A DNA stretch of 13,011 nucleotides from Spirochaeta sp. (GTDB lineage: Bacteria; Spirochaetota; Spirochaetia; DSM-2461). The translations under genes were made by a program, and so were the position numbers. Below the pieces are notes generated by a model. The model worked only from the letters and a program-made list of their open reading frames with translations, made no database searches and had not been told where the DNA came from. Shown in pieces: positions 1 through 6,900 of the stretch. Every line of letters starts with the position of its first letter. The stretch's first letter is position 1. The DNA is taken from contig JAUVIY010000043.1 of assembly GCA_030592625.1 (NCBI GenBank), positions 1 to 13,011 on the forward strand, in the 5' to 3' direction.

Positions 1-486
1 CTGGGCAAGTCCCTGATATTCAAATACGTCGATGAATCCCGCCGGGAGGAGATAATATCGGCCTCCGAAGTTCTGAAGTACTCTGAAGGGGATCAGATTA
101 TCAGTGAGGGGGATGACAGTTCCCATGTCTACCTGGTAATCAGCGGCCAGGTGAGTGTGAACGTCAAGGACAGCGGCGGCAAACAGGTTTACCTTACCAC
201 TATCGGTGAAGGTGAAATTTTCGGTGAAGCCGGGATTTTCCTTAAAACGACCCGGACGGCCGATGTTGTGAGTCTCGGAAAATCACTCATTCTCAGGCTG
301 CATCGAAAGGATCTTCTCACTTTCATCGGAAAGGACCCGGCGGCGGGCATTAAGGTGTTGATGATTATTATCTATGGACTGCTTAAAAAACTCCGTGAAT
401 CCAACCAGGAACTTGCTTATGAGCGAAAAAATGATGGCGAACAGGAAGATATCGACGCACTCGTCGAATCACTGATAAAGGATTAA
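1..486 (+). CDS. Cyclic nucleotide-binding domain protein (5' end outside window)
   Basis: Frame 1 is open from the first base to the TAA at 484-486, giving about 161 residues of a protein that starts before the window. It carries a cNMP-binding (CRP/PKA regulatory-type) beta-roll: a Gly-rich turn with the pattern EGD..ISEGD (about nt 88-117), a VYLVISG strand (nt 127-147), and the phosphate-binding cassette FGEAGIF (nt 220-240). The cassette Glu (226-228) and Arg (253-255) lie nine residues apart, the spacing seen in functional cAMP- or cGMP-binding domains. The last ~30 residues are charged and helical, with no DNA-binding HTH after the roll, so it is not a complete CRP-type regulator in what is visible. 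The missing N-terminus could hold another domain. It sits 5 bases before the flavodoxin-like gene and is probably cotranscribed with it. The family is clear; the ligand and output are unknown. Confidence 0.85.
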   Translation: MGKSLIFKYVDESRREEIISASEVLKYSEGDQIISEGDDSSHVYLVISGQVSVNVKDSGGKQVYLTTIGEGEIFGEAGIFLKTTRTADVVSLGKSLILRLHRKDLLTFIGKDPAAGIKVLMIIIYGLLKKLRESNQELAYERKNDGEQEDIDALVESLIKD

Positions 487-491
487 GTCAT

Positions 492-914
492 ATGACAATA
501 TCTATCATTTATCACACACGCTTCGGCAATAATGCCCTTATTGCCGATTTACTTTCGGACACACTGGAAAGTAAGGGGCATGGAGTATCCATTCATCCTA
601 TAAGCGAAGCCCATCCCTCTGAAATCCCCGCATCAGATCTTTACATCATCGGAAGCCCGACCCAGATCGGTACGCTGCCGATAAGAGTTGGCCGATTCCT
701 CAGGCGCCTGAAGATTCCCTCCGGAAGCCGATTCGCCGTCTACACCACCCATGCAGAACCCGGATCCGGAGCCCCCGGGAAGATTACTTCGACCATGGAA
801 GCCCACGGTGCCGAATCTGTCGCTAAACCCCTGATGCTCGCCGTAAAGGATCTGAAAGGCCCCCTGGAGGATGAATGGGAATCAAAAGTGACGAAATGGA
901 TTGAAACCCTGTGA
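492..914 (+). CDS. Small flavodoxin-fold protein
   Basis: A 140-residue protein of flavodoxin size. It opens with a hydrophobic beta strand (ISIIYHT) followed by a loop, HTRFGNN (residues 8-14), at the position of the FMN phosphate loop T-x-T-G-x-T. The motif is degenerate: Arg-Phe-Gly replaces Thr-Gly. A second strand, DLYIIGSPTQIG (about 49-60), matches the flavodoxin segment that contacts the isoalloxazine ring, and FAVYTTH (81-87) is the next core strand. The expected role is one-electron transfer, or an FMN-binding redox partner in the cytosol. The start is supported by AAAGGA at 477-482, nine bases upstream. The gene follows the cyclic-nucleotide-binding protein with a 5-base gap, suggesting one transcript. 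The changed phosphate loop leaves open that it binds FMN weakly or not at all. Confidence 0.8.
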   Translation: MTISIIYHTRFGNNALIADLLSDTLESKGHGVSIHPISEAHPSEIPASDLYIIGSPTQIGTLPIRVGRFLRRLKIPSGSRFAVYTTHAEPGSGAPGKITSTMEAHGAESVAKPLMLAVKDLKGPLEDEWESKVTKWIETL

Positions 915-1110
915 TTAATAAACAGGCACCGTGAATCGTCTTGGCTGCAATAAAGAATTTAAACTCACGCCCCACACCGGAATAATCGCCTGTTTCAAGA
1001 GCATTCAGCAGACATCCCAGATTCATATTCTTTTCAATGGTCACCATGTTCTGATATTCCCGGTATTGCCCAGGTACACCATGAGTATTTGCAAAACTAA
1101 ATGACAGGTA
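823..1110 (-). pseudogene. Possible minus-strand gene remnant or small unrecognised protein
   Basis: The minus frame is open from 1110 down to a stop at 823-825. The part outside the flavodoxin gene (about 915-1110) reads like real protein, with segments such as NMNLGCLLNALETGDYSG and GREFKFFIAAKTIHGAC, whereas the plus strand there has many stops. An ATG lies at 1047-1045, but the protein-like sequence continues upstream of it (FANTHGVPGQYREY) to a TGA at 1113-1111. A second minus frame, opening with ATG at 1207-1205, runs to a TAG at 1099-1097, so the two frames overlap at 1097-1110 and one frameshift there would join them. The C-terminal part runs antisense into the flavodoxin 3' end, as if the original end had been lost. 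I do not recognise the family. It could be a decayed gene, a short real gene, or chance. Confidence 0.3.
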
Positions 1111-1205
1111 TCATCCGGAATTCAGCATTGTGATGAATATCCGGGAGAATTCTTTTAGCTTCAGGCGCCTTGGTCTCCGGCAGAAAGGAAAGGTAAACTG
1201 GGAGC

Positions 1206-1856
1206 ATGAGCCGACGTCTTTTCCACATAGAATCAATAAAAACTGCCCTCAAGGACTTTCAATCGGCCTTCCCCGATATCAATAACAAGTTAGCCATGAG
1301 ACGAGAAGATGTTTCCAATGTCATGGTGGATCAAATTGTTGATGCTTATGTATTCCTGAACGATCTTCTGGAAAAGGATATCGACATCTTTACTCCTGCG
1401 GGTCTCCATTCCCTTCTCGAGATGAACCATATTGTACTTTGCGGAACAGATCCCGAAGAGCGGATGAACTATTATCATCATATCAATGAAACCCGAAACC
1501 GCTTTCTCAAAGGTATCAAGCCGATACGTAAATGGGTGCTGGATAATATTGAGAAAACCAATCCCTGGAAACTGGCAACAGGTTTTTATTCCCTGATTCT
1601 CAGCCAGCCGCAGCTTTTTCTCGAAGGTAATCACAGGACCGGTAATATCCTTCTCAATTATCTGCTGGTGAGTAAAGGTGCTTCTCCTTATATCATCACT
1701 CCGGAAACAGCTATTGAATATCTGGATATATCAGGAGATATTAAATTCACCAATAAAGATAATACCTGGGGGAGTAATATTTCGCTTCCGGGACATCGCA
1801 AGAGATTTATTGCAATGCTGAAGGAACAAACCAATTCACGGTTTCTGGAGCAGTAA
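1206..1856 (+). CDS. Fic-like protein with Gln in place of the catalytic His
   Basis: A 216-residue, mostly helical, soluble protein. Fic proteins typically transfer AMP or another nucleotide or phosphate moiety to a target hydroxyl using the motif HxFx[D/E]GNxRxxR. Here residues 136-147 read QLFLEGNHRTGN. The F, the acidic E140, the G141-N142 anion-binding pair and R144 are retained, but the catalytic His is Gln136 and the last Arg is Asn147. Upstream, residues 60-125 (including PAGLHSLLEMNHIVL) fit the helices that precede the Fic motif. The changes predict loss of classical AMPylation or a different reaction. The likely ribosome site is the AAAGGAAAGG stretch at 1184-1193, with GGAG also very near the ATG. 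The stop codon touches the ATG of the next gene (TAA then ATG), so the two are probably translationally coupled. Assignment to the Fic/DOC fold is reasonably firm; the activity is unknown. Confidence 0.72.
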   Translation: MSRRLFHIESIKTALKDFQSAFPDINNKLAMRREDVSNVMVDQIVDAYVFLNDLLEKDIDIFTPAGLHSLLEMNHIVLCGTDPEERMNYYHHINETRNRFLKGIKPIRKWVLDNIEKTNPWKLATGFYSLILSQPQLFLEGNHRTGNILLNYLLVSKGASPYIITPETAIEYLDISGDIKFTNKDNTWGSNISLPGHRKRFIAMLKEQTNSRFLEQ

Positions 1857-3530
1857 ATGACTGATTCCACAATTTTTATTTTTTTATCATTCGCGGGTAG
1901 TCTGGCCATCATAGTACTCGGTCTTCGGATGCTCAATGATCGTATTCTGCTCAGTTATGGCTCTCAAATCCGGAATCTGCTCGTCAAAATCGGCAACCGG
2001 CCTCTTCTTGCCGCGGGTACAGGCGCGTTCATTGCCGCCGGTTTCCAGTCGTTACCCGCAATCACCGTTCTCCTGATGAGCCTGATTCATGCCTCGTCCA
2101 TTTCAACGGGAACCGCTTTTGCCATTGCAATCGGTGCGGGTTTCGGTCAGGTTCTCCCCTTCTGGATTCTTACAATCGGTGGTTTCATGACGAATGCTAC
2201 CGACTGGGCATTGCCCGGAATGGCTCTGGCAATTCTTCTTTCAGTAACACACAAGCGCCAATTGGCCCGGCTCGGTATTGGATTAACAAGTATACTTCTT
2301 GTACTGATAGGCATCGGATTCCTGAAAAACCTCTTACCAGAGACCAGTGAGGCCTCCCGAATTCTCTTTATTGTTCGATCACTTCGAGATATGCCGATAC
2401 TCTTCAGTCTTCTGGGCTTCAGTATCGGTGTCGTACTCTCCTTCCTCACCCAGTCATCCAATGCTGTTCTCGTTACGGCATTATGTTTTTCATGGACGGG
2501 ATGGACCTCTCTTCCACCGGTTCTGGCTATGATGTTCGGTGCGGATGTCGGTATTGTTTTAACGTTGTTTCGAGCTTCCGGGGTTTACGACAGTAATTCC
2601 AGGATTTTCTCTTTTGCCCTCATTATACGGATTCTCATTGCCGCATTGGCCGGTTTATTTCTGGTTTACCCTCTGGAATCCCTGACATCCATTTTGTTCC
2701 CCAATACATACTTTCGGGCAACACACATCCCCTTTTTTTTAACTTCCATATATACAATCTGGTCTCTACTCATTAGTGGAACAGCTTTGTCTCTCCGGTC
2801 CGGCTTTATTTCTGCCGGTTCTACAATTCAAGCGATTCTGGGAAGGAATAAATCAAGTGGAAATTTACCGGTAATTCCCAGAAGTCTTCCGGATTCTCTT
2901 GAAGCAAACCTGATTACAACCCGTAACGAAATAGGACAGACCGCTGATATCGCTCATCAAATGCTCATGCTGGTTCTCAACGCATCACAGGAAATTGAAT
3001 CGACAAGAATATATACGGAACAAATATTCGAGCTTCACACCAATCTGAATCTGACAAAAGATCAGGTGACCCGATTTCTCACGTACAGCGTCAGGGAACC
3101 TACCGGTGCCGATCAAGCCCGGGATATCACAGCACAAATGCGTATCAATCTTGAGATTTTCAAAATCGGAGAATCCTGTGTGAATGTCGCTTCCACACTG
3201 GAACGAATATGCCGTAAAAAATATCAGATTCACGAAGACGCTTTAGACGATTTGTATTCCTTCATCGCCCAGGTTCTCGATTTCCTCAAGTACAACAGCG
3301 ACTGTCTTGTTCGCAAACTCATATCCTACGATTCAGATCTGGCTGTAGAGATGGAAGAGAACGTCATCCGGGTTCGGGATAAGCTCCGCAAGAGGGTTCG
3401 TCACACACTTGAACGAGATGAAGATGCCGACATACGCGGTGAACTACAGTATATGGAGATTGTTCATTATCTTGAACATATCGGTGACAGCTGTCTTTCA
3501 ATCTCTAAAGAGATTCCAGGACTTCGTTAA
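1857..3530 (+). CDS. Na+/Pi-cotransporter-like membrane protein with C-terminal PhoU-like domain
   Basis: A 557-residue protein in two halves. Residues 1-315 contain about eight or nine hydrophobic segments (for example 7-25, 49-75, 84-110, 140-158, 180-210, 216-238, 249-271, 290-312), arranged as the inverted repeat typical of the NptA/SLC34 family. The second repeat keeps the signature QSSNA at 199-203 followed by GADVG at 228-232. In the first repeat the signature has decayed to QSL (64-66) and GAGFG (93-97). Residues 345-557 are cytosolic and helical with two PhoU-like segments, EIFKIGESC (433-441) and YLEHIGDSC (538-546). The family exports or imports phosphate with sodium, and such PhoU-fused members are common in bacteria. 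A GGAG at 1847-1850, inside the end of the preceding gene, supports the start. It lies just upstream of the pst operon, which fits a role in phosphate balance. The lost QSS makes the substrate uncertain. Confidence 0.85.
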   Translation: MTDSTIFIFLSFAGSLAIIVLGLRMLNDRILLSYGSQIRNLLVKIGNRPLLAAGTGAFIAAGFQSLPAITVLLMSLIHASSISTGTAFAIAIGAGFGQVLPFWILTIGGFMTNATDWALPGMALAILLSVTHKRQLARLGIGLTSILLVLIGIGFLKNLLPETSEASRILFIVRSLRDMPILFSLLGFSIGVVLSFLTQSSNAVLVTALCFSWTGWTSLPPVLAMMFGADVGIVLTLFRASGVYDSNSRIFSFALIIRILIAALAGLFLVYPLESLTSILFPNTYFRATHIPFFLTSIYTIWSLLISGTALSLRSGFISAGSTIQAILGRNKSSGNLPVIPRSLPDSLEANLITTRNEIGQTADIAHQMLMLVLNASQEIESTRIYTEQIFELHTNLNLTKDQVTRFLTYSVREPTGADQARDITAQMRINLEIFKIGESCVNVASTLERICRKKYQIHEDALDDLYSFIAQVLDFLKYNSDCLVRKLISYDSDLAVEMEENVIRVRDKLRKRVRHTLERDEDADIRGELQYMEIVHYLEHIGDSCLSISKEIPGLR

Positions 3531-3585
3531 TCTTGTGTGACAATTGCCCGTACGGGAACGTGTACATGGCCGGAAAACTCGGCGA
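3531..3585. other. Gap upstream of the Pho box, with a short palindrome
   Basis: Between the Na+/Pi-type gene and the Pho box. The only structure seen is the perfect palindrome CCCGTACGGG at 3547-3556. No T-run follows, so it is not a standard terminator for the gene upstream; read-through into pst remains possible. Confidence 0.35.
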
Positions 3586-3624
3586 TTAACATATTTTTAA
3601 CAATTCCAATACAAACTCATAACA
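3586..3624 (+). promoter_or_regulatory. Putative Pho box: four TTAACA-like repeats at 11-base spacing
   Basis: Hexamers TTAACA (3586-3591), TTAACA (3597-3602), AATACA (3608-3613) and ATAACA (3619-3624) are separated by exactly 5 bases each. The first two are perfect, the fourth matches 5 of 6 and the third 3 of 6, and all four end in ACA. This is the known architecture of PhoP sites in Bacillus subtilis (TT[A/T/C]ACA repeats spaced about 5) and has the same 11-base period as the E. coli pho box. It lies 66-105 bases upstream of the pstS ATG, where a PhoB/PhoP-type activator would act. A weak -10 candidate (TAATGC near 3636-3641) follows at a fitting distance. The array is seen directly; the regulator is inferred. 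Confidence 0.65.
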
Positions 3625-3690
3625 GAATAAGCGCTTAATGCGGGCAATGGTCCGGAATTTACCGGGCAAACCTCTAATAAGGAGAATAAA

Positions 3691-4509
3691 ATGAAGAAAG
3701 CACTTATCTTCACACTTATGGCCGCTCTGGTCATCCTTCCCGTTGTTGCCAACGGCAGCAGCGATCCTGCCGCAGGATCCTACACCATTGAGGTGTCGGG
3801 ATCCACTACCGTCTATCCCCTGATGGAACTCCTGGGCGAGCGATATCACGAGCTCCACTCCGAAATTTCCATTAATGCCAACGGCACCGGTTCCTCTGAC
3901 GGAATCAAGGCAGCGAATCAGGGCACCAGTGAAATCGGTATGGCCAGCCGGAACCTGAAAACTGAAGAGAAGGGTTTCGGCCTTGATGAGCTGGCTATCG
4001 CTTTCGATGGAATCACCCCTATTGTCCATCCGGGAAATCCCCTGAAAGCCATGACTCTTGAGCAGATACAGGCTGTCTATACCGGTGCCATCACCGACTG
4101 GAGCGAACTGACCAGTAAGAAATCCGGTCCTATCGCCGTTGTCAGCCGCGAGCCCGGATCCGGTACCCGCGGGGCATTCGAGAAAATCGTCGGCTATAAA
4201 GACCAGCTCGTCGCCGGTGCTTCCGAGTTCGACGGTAACGGCGGTGTTAAGGCTGCTGTTGCAACCAACACCGACGCCATCGGTTACCTGTCCCTCGGTT
4301 ATCTTGATGATTCCATTCAGGGTGTGTCCGTCGAAGGCGCTGAGCCTACCGTGGCCAATGTCGTAAACGGTAGCTTCCCCATCGCTCGTCCTCTCCTGGT
4401 TCTCTACCGGGGCGATGAAATTGCACCTCAGACCAAAGCATTCCTGGATTGGATCATGAGTGCCGAAGGCCAGGAAATCGCCGCTACCAAGTGGGTTCCG
4501 GCAAAGTAA
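3691..4509 (+). CDS. pstS: Phosphate ABC transporter, periplasmic phosphate-binding protein PstS
   Basis: A 272-residue substrate-binding protein. An N-terminal signal peptide (KK then a hydrophobic core, cleavage probably near residues 20-25) has no Cys in a lipobox position, so it is predicted to be a soluble periplasmic protein rather than a lipoprotein. The phosphate-contacting segments of the PstS family are in place: SGSTT at 36-40, NGTGSSDG at 64-71, and REPGSGTRGAFE at 153-164, the SGTR loop being the strongest hallmark. It captures inorganic phosphate and hands it to PstC/PstA. The start is supported by AAGGAG at 3679-3684. Codon choice favours C-ending codons more than in the two genes upstream, fitting high expression under phosphate limitation. 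It is first in the pst cluster but separated from pstC by 328 bases holding an inverted-repeat element. Length is short but normal for PstS family 2 proteins. Confidence 0.95.
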   Translation: MKKALIFTLMAALVILPVVANGSSDPAAGSYTIEVSGSTTVYPLMELLGERYHELHSEISINANGTGSSDGIKAANQGTSEIGMASRNLKTEEKGFGLDELAIAFDGITPIVHPGNPLKAMTLEQIQAVYTGAITDWSELTSKKSGPIAVVSREPGSGTRGAFEKIVGYKDQLVAGASEFDGNGGVKAAVATNTDAIGYLSLGYLDDSIQGVSVEGAEPTVANVVNGSFPIARPLLVLYRGDEIAPQTKAFLDWIMSAEGQEIAATKWVPAK

Positions 4510-4578
4510 GAAATGGGTCTCTCGATTCACTCGGTACCAAATAAAATGAATTATCAATCCTGCAGCCTCCTCCTCACG

Positions 4579-4813
4579 AGGAGTCTGTCGGGCTTGGGCT
4601 TCCGCTTTGCGGCATCCAGCTCGGTTCAGTAATGCCCAACAAGCTTGGTTATTGCTATCAATCCCCTTGGATGTCGAGGCAATTATTGAGGATTTTTTCT
4701 CAGCTCAAGGCACGAATGCGGAGCATCTATGTCGTATTCGACAAATAAGTAACGCTGAAATGAGGTAAAAGACCAAAAATCGAGCCGGAATTGCTTAAGT
4801 CCGACAGGCTCCT
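4579..4813. mobile_element. MITE-like or IS-remnant element with 17-base terminal inverted repeats
   Basis: The left end AGGAGTCTGTCGGGCTT (4579-4595) and the right end (4797-4813), read on the minus strand as AGGAGCCTGTCGGACTT, match at 15 of 17 positions. They bracket about 235 bases with no reading frame of useful length. The interior has small hairpins, for example CCGC-TTT-GCGG at 4602-4612. No transposase is encoded, so this would be a non-autonomous MITE or an internally deleted insertion sequence; ends of the form GAG-C/T-CTGTCGG recall DDE-type insertion sequences, but I cannot name the family. No clear target duplication is visible. It accounts for most of the 328 bases between pstS and pstC, genes usually only tens of bases apart. 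It could alternatively be a long structured intergenic repeat. Confidence 0.55.
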
Positions 4814-4837
4814 GGGGGGCCGCTTTCAGGAGAGGTC

Positions 4838-6049
4838 ATGGGACGAAAACAAGTTATTGATAAGATTTTCCGAAATTTCTTCCTCGTCGTCTCCACCTCG
4901 TCCGTTTTAGCACTCATCGCCATAATATTTTTTGTATTCGTGCAGGGAGCTATCCCGTTCTTTACTTCGACGGCTCCATCAATACATCTGATTCCCTTTG
5001 GTATCAATGAATTCTCCGTAAATAGTGAACTCTATAGATTTGACGATCTTCCCCGTAATGCTAAATATGTCGAACTCGAACAACAATGTGAAAGCTACTC
5101 AGTTTTATTTTCAAATAATGATGAATCCGTCACATTGGCGTTGGAAATCGATCTGGATAACGATGTTGTCGCAGATCGGGTATCCATTCTCTCCTCTGAC
5201 GGAGGCGAAGTGGATTATACAGAGGAATATGTTTACGAGGTGAAGTACAAAGGAACCATTGCCGGGCAGGAATCGGGATTTTACATCGCCATTCCACAGA
5301 CACCGACCAATTTCTTTTCGGAGTTCCTTTTCGCACTGGATTGGCGTCCGACCTACAACAAACAGTACGGCATCCTCACAATGGTTCTGGCCACATTTTT
5401 TTCGACACTTGGTGCTGTTGTTATCGGTGTTCCTATGGGACTCCTGACCGCTGTATTCCTGGCGGAGTTTATTCCGAAAGGAGTCGGCAGATATGTCCGT
5501 GCCGGAATCGACCTGCTGGCGGGTATCCCCTCGGTGGTTTATGGATTTTTCGGGTTGATGATGATTGTACCTCTCATAAAAAAAATCAGCAATGCCGCAT
5601 CGGGAAGCGGTCTGCTGTCAGCTGTTCTGATTCTGGCAATCATGATGCTGCCCACGGTGATATCCATCTCCGAGACATCATTGAGAGCTGTACCCAGAGC
5701 CTACAGGGAAGGGTCCCTGGCCCTGGGGGCGACAAAAATGCAAACTTCATGGAAAGTGGTATTCCCCGCTGCAAAATCGGGAATCCTGGCCAGTATCATT
5801 CTCGGCACATCCAGAGCGGTTGGTGAAACAATGGCTATTATCATGGTGGCGGGGAACTCACCCCAGATGCCCGGCAGGTTAACCGACGGGATTCGAACCC
5901 TGACGGCAACAATTGCCCTTGAGATGGGATACGCTCAGGGCAGGCACAACCGGATTCTGTTCTCAGTAGGAATTGTACTGTTCGTCATGATTCTGATTCT
6001 CAATACAATAATTCTGGTACTCAAAAAACGAATGACGGAGGAAAGCTGA
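4838..6049 (+). CDS. pstC: Phosphate ABC transporter permease PstC with an extra periplasmic insertion
   Basis: A 403-residue inner-membrane permease, about 80-110 residues longer than usual for PstC. TM1 is at about 20-42. The conserved PstC core restarts at FFSEFLFALDWRP (159-171) and runs through TM segments near 178-209, 227-247, 258-279, 314-338 and 374-396. The cytoplasmic EAA loop that docks on PstB is clear: [20 protein letters not shown] (281-300). GIPSVVYGFFGL (229-240) and RAVGETMA (326-333) are also family hallmarks. Residues about 47-158, between TM1 and TM2, form an acidic, beta-rich insertion absent from short PstC proteins and predicted to face the periplasm. The start is set by AGGAG at 4828-4832. 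The stop overlaps the pstA ATG by one base (TGATG). It pairs with PstA to form the phosphate channel. Confidence 0.93.
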   Translation: MGRKQVIDKIFRNFFLVVSTSSVLALIAIIFFVFVQGAIPFFTSTAPSIHLIPFGINEFSVNSELYRFDDLPRNAKYVELEQQCESYSVLFSNNDESVTLALEIDLDNDVVADRVSILSSDGGEVDYTEEYVYEVKYKGTIAGQESGFYIAIPQTPTNFFSEFLFALDWRPTYNKQYGILTMVLATFFSTLGAVVIGVPMGLLTAVFLAEFIPKGVGRYVRAGIDLLAGIPSVVYGFFGLMMIVPLIKKISNAASGSGLLSAVLILAIMMLPTVISISETSLRAVPRAYREGSLALGATKMQTSWKVVFPAAKSGILASIILGTSRAVGETMAIIMVAGNSPQMPGRLTDGIRTLTATIALEMGYAQGRHNRILFSVGIVLFVMILILNTIILVLKKRMTEES

Positions 6050-6900
6050 TGAGGGGAAATGTAAAAATCCGCCGGAATAAGGACCGGGCTGTATATACCT
6101 CCATGGCGGCTGCAACAATCCTGATCCTGACTGTTCTGGGATTTATAATCGCCTATGTCGTCATTCAGGGCGCACCGGGACTCACCTGGGAGTTTCTGAG
6201 CTCTTCGGATTGGCGGGTCGGTATCTGGCCGATGCTGCTCACAACAATCTACGTAGTAATCGTTTCTTTAATTGTGGCTCTTCCCATCGGAATAATCACA
6301 GCTGTCTACCTGAACGAGTATGCAAAGAATCCTCGCGTTATCCGTGGGTTGCGTCTGGCAATCGAAACACTGGCCGGAATCCCCTCCATTATTTACGGTC
6401 TTTTCGGTTTGCTGGTGTTCTGCCGATTTTTCGGATTCGGCCAGTCCATAATCGCCGGTGCCCTGACGTTGAGTATCATGATATTGCCGGTGGTGATTAC
6501 CAGCACTGAGGAAGCTCTTAAGACTGTACCCATGTCCTTCAGGGAAGGGTCTCTGGCTCTGGGGACCACCAAGATTCAGACCATACGCAAAGTCATCCTG
6601 CCAAGCGCCATGCCTGGTATCATTACAGCTGTTATTCTGGCCATCGGTCGGGTGGTGGGTGAATCGGCACCGGTACTGCTGACTGTGGGAATCGCCAAGA
6701 ATGTACCCAGATCCATCATGGATTCAGGAAGGACTCTTACCATTCACCTGTACTATCTGACCAAAGAAGCGGTCGAGGAAAATGCCTTCCAGCAGGCCTT
6801 CGCTACAGCCACCATCCTCATCGTCTTTGTCATCATTATCAACATGATTACCCGTACACTGTCCCGTAATTACGAGAAACGCATGGGGAGCGTTATATGA
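6049..6900 (+). CDS. pstA: Phosphate ABC transporter permease PstA
   Basis: A 283-residue inner-membrane protein of normal PstA length with about six TM helices (17-40, 59-87, 105-127, 131-150, 188-212, 249-268). Family segments include [12 protein letters not shown] (52-63, matching the W-x-x-GI-x-P stretch), [16 protein letters not shown] (106-121) and the EAA loop [20 protein letters not shown] (155-174), which contacts Pst[13 protein letters not shown] (201-212) is also typical. With PstC it forms the transmembrane channel for phosphate. GGAGGA at 6037-6042 serves as ribosome site within the end of pstC, and the gene overlaps pstB by four bases (ATGA), so the last three pst genes are tightly coupled. 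Nothing is missing from the family core. Confidence 0.95.
   Translation: MRGNVKIRRNKDRAVYTSMAAATILILTVLGFIIAYVVIQGAPGLTWEFLSSSDWRVGIWPMLLTTIYVVIVSLIVALPIGIITAVYLNEYAKNPRVIRGLRLAIETLAGIPSIIYGLFGLLVFCRFFGFGQSIIAGALTLSIMILPVVITSTEEALKTVPMSFREGSLALGTTKIQTIRKVILPSAMPGIITAVILAIGRVVGESAPVLLTVGIAKNVPRSIMDSGRTLTIHLYYLTKEAVEENAFQQAFATATILIVFVIIINMITRTLSRNYEKRMGSVI

Noticed and set aside
3586..4557. 323-residue open frame on the minus strand opposite pstS
   Set aside because: PstS motifs and ribosome site are unambiguous on the plus strand; the antisense frame is explained by codon bias and covers the Pho box region.
4570..4583. CTCCTC-AC-GAGGAG palindrome as a pstS terminator
   Set aside because: The loop would be too small with a full stem and no T-run follows. 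It overlaps the left end of the inverted-repeat element, so it is more likely incidental to it.
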